A stretch of 64,000 nucleotides of DNA from JAMOQA01 sp964582785 (GTDB lineage: Bacteria > Acidobacteriota > Polarisedimenticolia > J045), in contig CAZOTT010000001.1 of the NCBI GenBank assembly GCA_964582785.1, positions 1 through 64,000 of the forward strand, read 5' to 3'. Below are positions 58,701 through 64,000 of the stretch, piece after piece. The notes under the pieces are model-generated. The model worked only from the letters and a program-made list of their open reading frames with translations, ran no database searches and was not told the origin of the DNA. Each line of letters starts with the position of its first letter. Within the stretch, counting starts at the first letter, position 1. The translations under genes and the position numbers were made by a program.

Positions 58701-61700
58701 TCAGCGGCCGTAGTGGCCCCAGGGTCCGACCCCGTCCGGGCCCTCCCCGACGACGATCCAGCAGCGGTAGGTCCCGCCGGAGGTATCGCGGAAGGTGTTG
58801 TCCGCCGGGTCGTCGTCCTCGCCGGTCACGTCGGAGAAGTTCTCCGCCGCCGACGGATCGGAAGCCCGCCAGACCTGGTAGGTGAGGCAGAGCGGGTCGC
58901 TCCACCACTCGAGGACGACGGCATCCGCGTCCTTCCGGACGGAGGTCAGTTTCACCTCCCCCGGGACACCGCAGGCCGAGTCGTCGCAGACCTGCTCCGT
59001 GGACTGCACGACGATGTCGTCCACCCACCAGCCGGTCCTGCTGGAGGAGGAGTCGCAGGCATAGTGCCAGCGGAATTTCACCGTCTTTCCGCTCCAGGCG
59101 GAGAGGTCCACGACCACGTGCTTCCAGTCGGTGTACTCCCCGGTCCAGCCGTCCCGGCCCGAGAGGGGTCCGCCGGAGAAGCTCCGGTCATACCCTCCCT
59201 CCGTGATGCTCGGCCCGAGGTCGGTCCAGGTGGCGCCCCCGTCGTCGCTGATCTCGAGAACGCCCCCGTCGTACCCGCTCTCCGAGTCCATGAAGTGCCA
59301 GAACTCCAGGGTCGCCCCGTCCGCCAGGGTGTACTCCCTGCTGTAGAGGCTGTCTTCCTTGGTCGAGTCGACGTCGGAAACGAACCAGGCCCAGGATCCG
59401 CCGCCGGTGTGGTTCTTCGTGTCGGCGACACCCCAGTCGTCGGTGCCCTGGCTCGCGGAGTGGGACCACCCTTCCGGCTCCGCCCCCCCGTGCTCCAGGT
59501 CCTCGGTTTCCTGCCGCGGCTCGTCGTCCACCTCGAGGACGTCGTCGAACCCGTCCTGCCAGGTTCCCTCCGTGGACGTCATGTCCACCGTGAAGTGGGC
59601 GTTCTCCATGCAGGAGACGGCGCCCGTCTCCACCCGGAACCGCGCGGTCGCCTCCTGCTGGAACGGGATCGTGCCGAGGTCCACCGGGTTGTTCAGCACG
59701 GCGACCTTCGCGTCCGACGAGAGGGATGCCTCGACCGCCGTCGCGTCCCCCCAGCCCCGGTTCCGGATCGTCACCTCGTACCAGACCGTCTCCCCGACGT
59801 CGGCGTGGCCGTCCGGATCGCAGGCCTCCCCGTCGTCCACCGCGTGGCCCGACACCACGAGGTCGGGAACCTCCTCCGCCCTGTCGCCGCAGACCTCGAG
59901 TCGCCAGTTGTTCAGGGTGCCCGTATCCCCGCCGGCGTGGTCCTCGACGATCAGCTTCCAGGTACCCCACGCGTTCTCCCCGTTGAACCTGTCCAGCGAC
60001 TCGGCGGGCTCCGTCTCGGTGTCGTACCAGGTGACGATGTCGTCGTCGCTGCCCCCCGTCCGGTCGTGGAGGACGACCCGCGTTCCCGCGGGAGACTGCA
60101 CGATCACCCGCAGGTCCCCGATGTAGGTGTGGGAGATATCCACGTAGACGTTCACCTCGCTGATGACGATCTTGTTCGGGTAATCGAGGGTGCTCTCCAC
60201 CGTCGAGTTGTCCTCGATGTCCTTCGGCACGTCCGTGGAAAAGTCCGACTTGGCGCAGGACGAGATCATCACGTCGAAGGTCAGGACCCAGTCGGTATCG
60301 GACCCGGACTCGTGGACCGAAAGGGTGAAGGTCACGGGCTGCTGGTCCGGCGCGTCGTCCGCCACGGAGAAGCGGAACGGCGGCGGCTCGTTCGGCTGGA
60401 CCTTGCCCGCCTCGATGTCCGGCCAGTCCGCCTCGTCCCGGAGGATCGTGATGTACGGGGAGTCACAGCTCAGGGTCCCGTGGATCCCCCGCGCGTCCCG
60501 GTGCCCCTGGTTGGCCAGGTAGACCGTCATGTCCACGGTCTCCCCCGGGCCGGCGACACCGTTCCCGTTGCCCCCCTCGCTGTCGTCGATGTCGTAGTGG
60601 TCCACGTCGAGCTGCACGGCGGCGACCCGCTCGCTGAACGACGTCGTTCCCGAGCTGCCGTCGGCGGCGTGCCAGTCCAGCTCGAACCCCATCAGCGACC
60701 AGTCGGGGACGCCGTCGAGCACGTGCACCCGGTAGTGGTCCGGCAGGCTCGTCCCCTGCTCGTGAGGCTGCAGGTCGGGGAAGTCGGCCATGTCGTCGAC
60801 GATCTCGCAGAGGCCGGGGGTGGTCGTCCGGAGCTGCCCCCAGAGCCCCGTCCCCGGCTGCTCGCCCACGTTCTCCACGGTGACCGGCATGGTGAACGTT
60901 TCCCCGGGGTTCGCCACCCCGTCACCGTCCCCGCCGTCGGTGTCATCGACCTCGTGGGAACGGTGAACGAGCCAGGGCGAGTCCGGCGAGATGACCTGCG
61001 TGGAGCCCAGGTGGGGCCGGAAGTCGTGTTTCGTCACGGTGACCAGCATGTCGCCCACCTGCTGGGGCGCCGGGTCGAGCACCAGCGTGACCTCCCCGTT
61101 CGCGTCCGTGTAGCCGGACTCGAAGACCCCCTCGTCCTCCTTCTGCACGGCCACCAGGGCCCCCTCCACGGGCTGGCCGTTCCAGCTCACGGTGACCGTG
61201 AAGTGGCTCTCACCGATCGGCAGGCTGTCGTCGTAGCTGACGTCCCAGTCCCGCGGGGCCCGGGTCCAGAGGGAAAGGGACGGCTCGGCCAGCAGGTTGT
61301 ACATCTCGAAGTAGTACTGCACCGTCCCGGTGTCGCCGTAGTGGTCGTAGAGATCCATCTTCGACAGCCGGTTGATCGTCGCGATCGCCGGGGTGTCGTC
61401 CATCGGGAACGTGTGGGTGTGCAGGCGGCGCTGGAAGTAGTCGTCCTCGTCCCAGTAGGAACTGTTGGACGCCCCGAGGAAGGCGATCGCCCCCTTGTGG
61501 GCCAGCTTCTGCCACGTCTCGCCGAAGCACTCGTCCCGGTTGAGGGTGCCGGTGACACAGGCGTTCGAGATGACGAACGGGTACATCCCGTCGTTCGTGT
61601 TCGAGCGGACATCGTCCTGGTCGTACCCGCCGTGGTCCGTGGGCCCCTGCCAGCTGGTCTCGCTGCCGTGCCCCGAGTAGTTGACGATCGCCCGGCCCTC

Positions 61701-63119
61701 GTCGATCGACGCCCGGATCTCGGAGGTGTCGGCGTCGTAGGTGTGGTAGTGCCGGTCGCAGGACTCCTTCCCGTGGGACCAGTTCGTCTGGAGGTAGTCG
61801 TTCGGCGTGTAGAACGTGTCGATGCACCAGTCGTGGGTGCCCTCGATCATGTCGATGTGGCCGGAGTCCGACGTGCCGATGAACCCCGCCTTCTTGATCC
61901 AGGTGGTGGCGGTGAAGGTCGCCTTCTCGTAGAGGAGGAGCTTGTCGACCACGTTCTGCGTCTCCTCGGCCGTGCGGGTCGAGATGCGGGCGATCTCCAC
62001 GTCGGGCAGGTAGTCGTCCCCGTCGAGGCAGGCGTACCAGTTGTCCGTCACCTGGGAGTTGCCTCCCCCGTTCCCCCAGTGGATCGGCGTGAAGTCGGTG
62101 TCACCGACCATCAGCACCCAGCCGAGGGAGGGATTCGACCAGGTGTCGTACCGCTGCTGGAGGGCGTTCTTCACGTCCTGGTCGGTGGGGTCGCTGCCCA
62201 GGTCGGAGGTCCGGATCACCTCCACCTTGAAGCCCTGCCGCCGCTTCCAGTCGACCAGCGGCCGGATCGCGTCGGCGAAGCCGTCGTAGACGACCACGAC
62301 CATCCCCTCGGCGCCCTCGGCCGCCCCGCCCGCCTCGCCCCGGGGGGCGGAAGGCGCCGGGCCGGGCGGCTCGGGGGGGGAAAGGATCGCCTCCCGGAGG
62401 GACCGGTCCAGGGCGGGAGAGGCGTGCCGCAGGTGGTTCCGGCGCATCGCCTGGCGGCTGCCCCCCTCGATCTCGAGGGTCACGCGGGCCCGGGACCAGG
62501 CGTGCAGGACCCCCTTCGCCGGCTCGTACCGCACCGGCCGGGCCTCGACCAGGACCACGTGCCGTCCCCGGACGACGGCCCGGTCGACCACCCGGCCCGG
62601 TTCCGCGGGCCAGGGCCGGTTGCTCCCGTAGATCTTCCCGTTCTCCCGCCAGGGGACGAGCCGGTCGGCGCCCGGGATCTTCGGAACCGGTGGCTGGACC
62701 GGCAGCACCTTCGCCGGCACCCCCAGTTCCTCGAGGGAGATCGTCCGCTCGTCGAGGGGGGTGACGGTCAGCCGCACCCGGGCGCCGGGAGGCACCTCGA
62801 TCATCTTCCGCACCACCGGGAGACGGGGGGCGCCGAGCTCGGCCACCAGGCCCCCTCCCGGGATCTCGAGGACCGTGCGGTCGCCGCCCTTCGTCCCCGC
62901 CAGTTTCCCGTACGCGATCCCGGGCACGCGGACCTCGAGGTCCACGTACCGCCCGGTCCAGCGCAGGGGGGTGACGGTCGCCGGGGTCCCGGCCGGCTCC
63001 CCGGTGAGAGAGAGCCACCGGTCCGGGTGGGGGGTCGGACCACCGGCCAGCCCGGGCAGGACGAGGGAGAACAGCACGAGGAGCAGGGAGACGACGGGGG
63101 GCACGAAACGCTGCTTCAT
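58701..63119 (-). CDS. Large secreted gingipain-like (C25) protease with P-domain
   Basis: A 1472-residue exported protein (signal peptide ~1-25; ATG with GGAGG). A C25 propeptide-like region (about 35-260) leads into the catalytic domain (~280-640). The candidate catalytic His is in NYSGHGSETSW (~483) and Cys in VISNACVTG (~519), as in gingipains. After it are Ig/CARDB-like modules with DGDGVANPGETF and GNGNGVAGPGET (Ca-site-like), then a proprotein-convertase P/HomoB domain (SHTYIGDLRVIVQSPAGTR, WGTWKLIVEDHAGGDTG). A MAM-like domain and a short C-terminal domain with no obvious sorting tail complete it. A smaller paralogue is at 1500-4496. Nutrient acquisition or surface processing is likely; substrate unknown. 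Confidence 0.88.
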   Translation of the reverse strand: MKQRFVPPVVSLLLVLFSLVLPGLAGGPTPHPDRWLSLTGEPAGTPATVTPLRWTGRYVDLEVRVPGIAYGKLAGTKGGDRTVLEIPGGGLVAELGAPRLPVVRKMIEVPPGARVRLTVTPLDERTISLEELGVPAKVLPVQPPVPKIPGADRLVPWRENGKIYGSNRPWPAEPGRVVDRAVVRGRHVVLVEARPVRYEPAKGVLHAWSRARVTLEIEGGSRQAMRRNHLRHASPALDRSLREAILSPPEPPGPAPSAPRGEAGGAAEGAEGMVVVVYDGFADAIRPLVDWKRRQGFKVEVIRTSDLGSDPTDQDVKNALQQRYDTWSNPSLGWVLMVGDTDFTPIHWGNGGGNSQVTDNWYACLDGDDYLPDVEIARISTRTAEETQNVVDKLLLYEKATFTATTWIKKAGFIGTSDSGHIDMIEGTHDWCIDTFYTPNDYLQTNWSHGKESCDRHYHTYDADTSEIRASIDEGRAIVNYSGHGSETSWQGPTDHGGYDQDDVRSNTNDGMYPFVISNACVTGTLNRDECFGETWQKLAHKGAIAFLGASNSSYWDEDDYFQRRLHTHTFPMDDTPAIATINRLSKMDLYDHYGDTGTVQYYFEMYNLLAEPSLSLWTRAPRDWDVSYDDSLPIGESHFTVTVSWNGQPVEGALVAVQKEDEGVFESGYTDANGEVTLVLDPAPQQVGDMLVTVTKHDFRPHLGSTQVISPDSPWLVHRSHEVDDTDGGDGDGVANPGETFTMPVTVENVGEQPGTGLWGQLRTTTPGLCEIVDDMADFPDLQPHEQGTSLPDHYRVHVLDGVPDWSLMGFELDWHAADGSSGTTSFSERVAAVQLDVDHYDIDDSEGGNGNGVAGPGETVDMTVYLANQGHRDARGIHGTLSCDSPYITILRDEADWPDIEAGKVQPNEPPPFRFSVADDAPDQQPVTFTLSVHESGSDTDWVLTFDVMISSCAKSDFSTDVPKDIEDNSTVESTLDYPNKIVISEVNVYVDISHTYIGDLRVIVQSPAGTRVVLHDRTGGSDDDIVTWYDTETEPAESLDRFNGENAWGTWKLIVEDHAGGDTGTLNNWRLEVCGDRAEEVPDLVVSGHAVDDGEACDPDGHADVGETVWYEVTIRNRGWGDATAVEASLSSDAKVAVLNNPVDLGTIPFQQEATARFRVETGAVSCMENAHFTVDMTSTEGTWQDGFDDVLEVDDEPRQETEDLEHGGAEPEGWSHSASQGTDDWGVADTKNHTGGGSWAWFVSDVDSTKEDSLYSREYTLADGATLEFWHFMDSESGYDGGVLEISDDGGATWTDLGPSITEGGYDRSFSGGPLSGRDGWTGEYTDWKHVVVDLSAWSGKTVKFRWHYACDSSSSRTGWWVDDIVVQSTEQVCDDSACGVPGEVKLTSVRKDADAVVLEWWSDPLCLTYQVWRASDPSAAENFSDVTGEDDDPADNTFRDTSGGTYRCWIVVGEGPDGVGPWGHYGR

Positions 63120-63270
63120 GACGGACCTCCACGGCGCGGCCCCGGTCGCACCGGGGCCGTCGCCTAGAGGTACGGCCATCCCCCGGCGGCAGGCAAGCGG
63201 AAACGAGGCGCACGAACCGGTCCGCACCGGGCCGGGACGCTCCCCGGGGCCGGTTTCCCGGGCGGCGGCC

Positions 63271-64000
63271 TCAGCCCGCCATGATCGACGCCCCGCAGTC
63301 CACGTGGAAGACCTCCCCCGTGATCCCGGCGGACAGGTCGGAGACGAGGAAGACCGCCGCTCCGCCCACGTCGCGACCCTCCACGTTCCGGCCCAGGGGA
63401 GCCCGCTTCGCCGTGTGCCCGAGGATCGAGCGGAAGTTGCGGATTCCCATCGCGGACAGGGTGCGCAGGGGCCCGCCGGAGATCGCGTTGACCCGGATGC
63501 CCCGCTCCCCGAGTTCCGCCGCCAGGTAGCGGGTCGCGCACTCGAGAGCGGCCTTCGCCACTCCCATCAAGTTGTACCCGGGGACCACCTTCTCGGACCC
63601 GTAGTAGGTCATCGCCAGGATCGACCCGCCCCCCGGCATCAGCTCCCGGGCCCGCCGGGCGAGGGCGACAAGGGAGTACGCCGAGACCCCGAGGGCGAGG
63701 TCCCAGGCCTCCCGGGGGGTCTCGACGAACGTTCCCGGCACCAGGTACCGCCGGTCGGCGAACGCGATCGAGTGGACGACGAAGTCGAGCCGGCCCCAGT
63801 CCCTCTCCCAGGCGGCGAAGATCCCGTCCAGGTCCTCTTCCCGCGTCGCGTCGCAGGGGAAGATCCACGGATCCCGCGCCACCTCGAGGGCCTCGAGGGC
63901 GAGGCGCGTGCGGGCGCGGTTCTTCTCCCCGGGCAGGTGCTGGAACCCGCAGCGGGCGCCGTGGCCCTCGAGGGCCCGGGCGATGTGCCAGGCGTAGGAC
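63271..64000 (-). CDS. fabI: Enoyl-ACP reductase FabI, N-terminus cut by window edge
   Basis: The frame runs off the right edge; about 242 residues are visible. The visible start reads SYAWHIARALEGHGARCGFQ, the family's N-terminal Rossmann segment after the glycine loop. FVVHSIAFADR and the Y-x6-K catalytic motif (GYNLMGVAKAALE) are typical for FabI, followed by GIRVNAISGGPLRTLSA. It reduces trans-2-enoyl-ACP with NAD(P)H in fatty-acid synthesis. Its gene is 151 bp upstream of the large C25 protease gene on the same strand. Confidence 0.92.
   Translation of the reverse strand, partial: SYAWHIARALEGHGARCGFQHLPGEKNRARTRLALEALEVARDPWIFPCDATREEDLDGIFAAWERDWGRLDFVVHSIAFADRRYLVPGTFVETPREAWDLALGVSAYSLVALARRARELMPGGGSILAMTYYGSEKVVPGYNLMGVAKAALECATRYLAAELGERGIRVNAISGGPLRTLSAMGIRNFRSILGHTAKRAPLGRNVEGRDVGGAAVFLVSDLSAGITGEVFHVDCGASIMAG

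Noticed and set aside
58713..63167. Very long open frame antisense to the C25 protease gene
   Set aside because: It is Val/Gly/Arg/Pro-rich with no domain, no signal and no ribosome site. Such frames are expected opposite GC-rich genes, and the minus-strand frame has clear protease motifs.
1..64000. tRNA, rRNA, CRISPR, insertion sequence or prophage signals
   Set aside because: Nothing with the expected conserved motifs, repeats or transposase/integrase domains was seen by eye. A tRNAscan-SE or Rfam run would be needed to exclude short RNAs fully.

Overview
The window is very GC-rich and densely coded. It looks like a chromosome segment from a Gram-negative, probably anaerobic or respiratorily flexible bacterium. 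Outer-membrane biology is clear: MlaEFD-type lipid transport, beta-barrel proteins and a Wzc-like capsule kinase. The electron-transfer repertoire is large, with about 50 canonical CXXCH haem sites in six genes, plus the bifurcating NfnAB pair. Two gingipain-family (C25) secreted proteases and a DUF5916 protein recall FCB-type or related deep lineages, but no marker gene here fixes the phylum. No tRNA, rRNA, CRISPR array, phage or insertion sequence was recognised.

Layout. 1-4.5 kb: the 3' end of a Wzy/O-antigen-ligase-like TPR protein and a secreted C25 protease. 4.6-12.8 kb: a minus-strand polysaccharide operon (UDP-sugar dehydrogenases, epimerases, ManC, tyrosine autokinase). 12.8-16.8 kb: the Mla lipid-transport operon plus PlsC. 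16.9-23.9 kb: a divergently transcribed multihaem cytochrome locus. On the minus strand are a periplasmic decahaem cytochrome and an MtrB/PioB-like porin; on the plus strand are a 10-haem/cytochrome-b fusion, a membrane-anchored hexahaem protein and a tetrahaem shuttle. 24.2-30 kb: a large outer-membrane protein, a SAM hydrolase, a hypothetical and a DUF4388 protein. 30.1-32.9 kb: a 19-haem/cytochrome-b fusion. 32.9-39.2 kb: a spermidine-synthase-like protein, an OPT transporter, NfnAB and a nitrilase. 39.4-46.6 kb: SppA, an MBL-fold protein, a sigma factor, a small membrane protein, a sodium:solute symporter and sn-glycerol-1-phosphate dehydrogenase. 46.6-54.5 kb: a DUF5916 barrel, a radical-SAM/ArsM fusion, a degenerate cyclophilin and a secreted protein. 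54.5-64 kb: FetAB-like ABC genes, peroxiredoxin, alcohol dehydrogenase, haemerythrin, a second C25 protease and a truncated FabI.

How it works together (inference). The two cytochrome-b/multihaem fusions could take electrons from the quinol pool and pass them through the hexahaem and tetrahaem carriers to the decahaem/porin pair, giving a trans-outer-membrane conduit. The porin gene carries an in-frame UGA followed by a SECIS-like hairpin and a clearly matching C-terminal continuation. The most unusual single gene is the 831-residue PqqD-like/radical SAM/SPASM/ArsM-like fusion, whose methyltransferase part keeps the cysteine spacing of arsenite methyltransferases.
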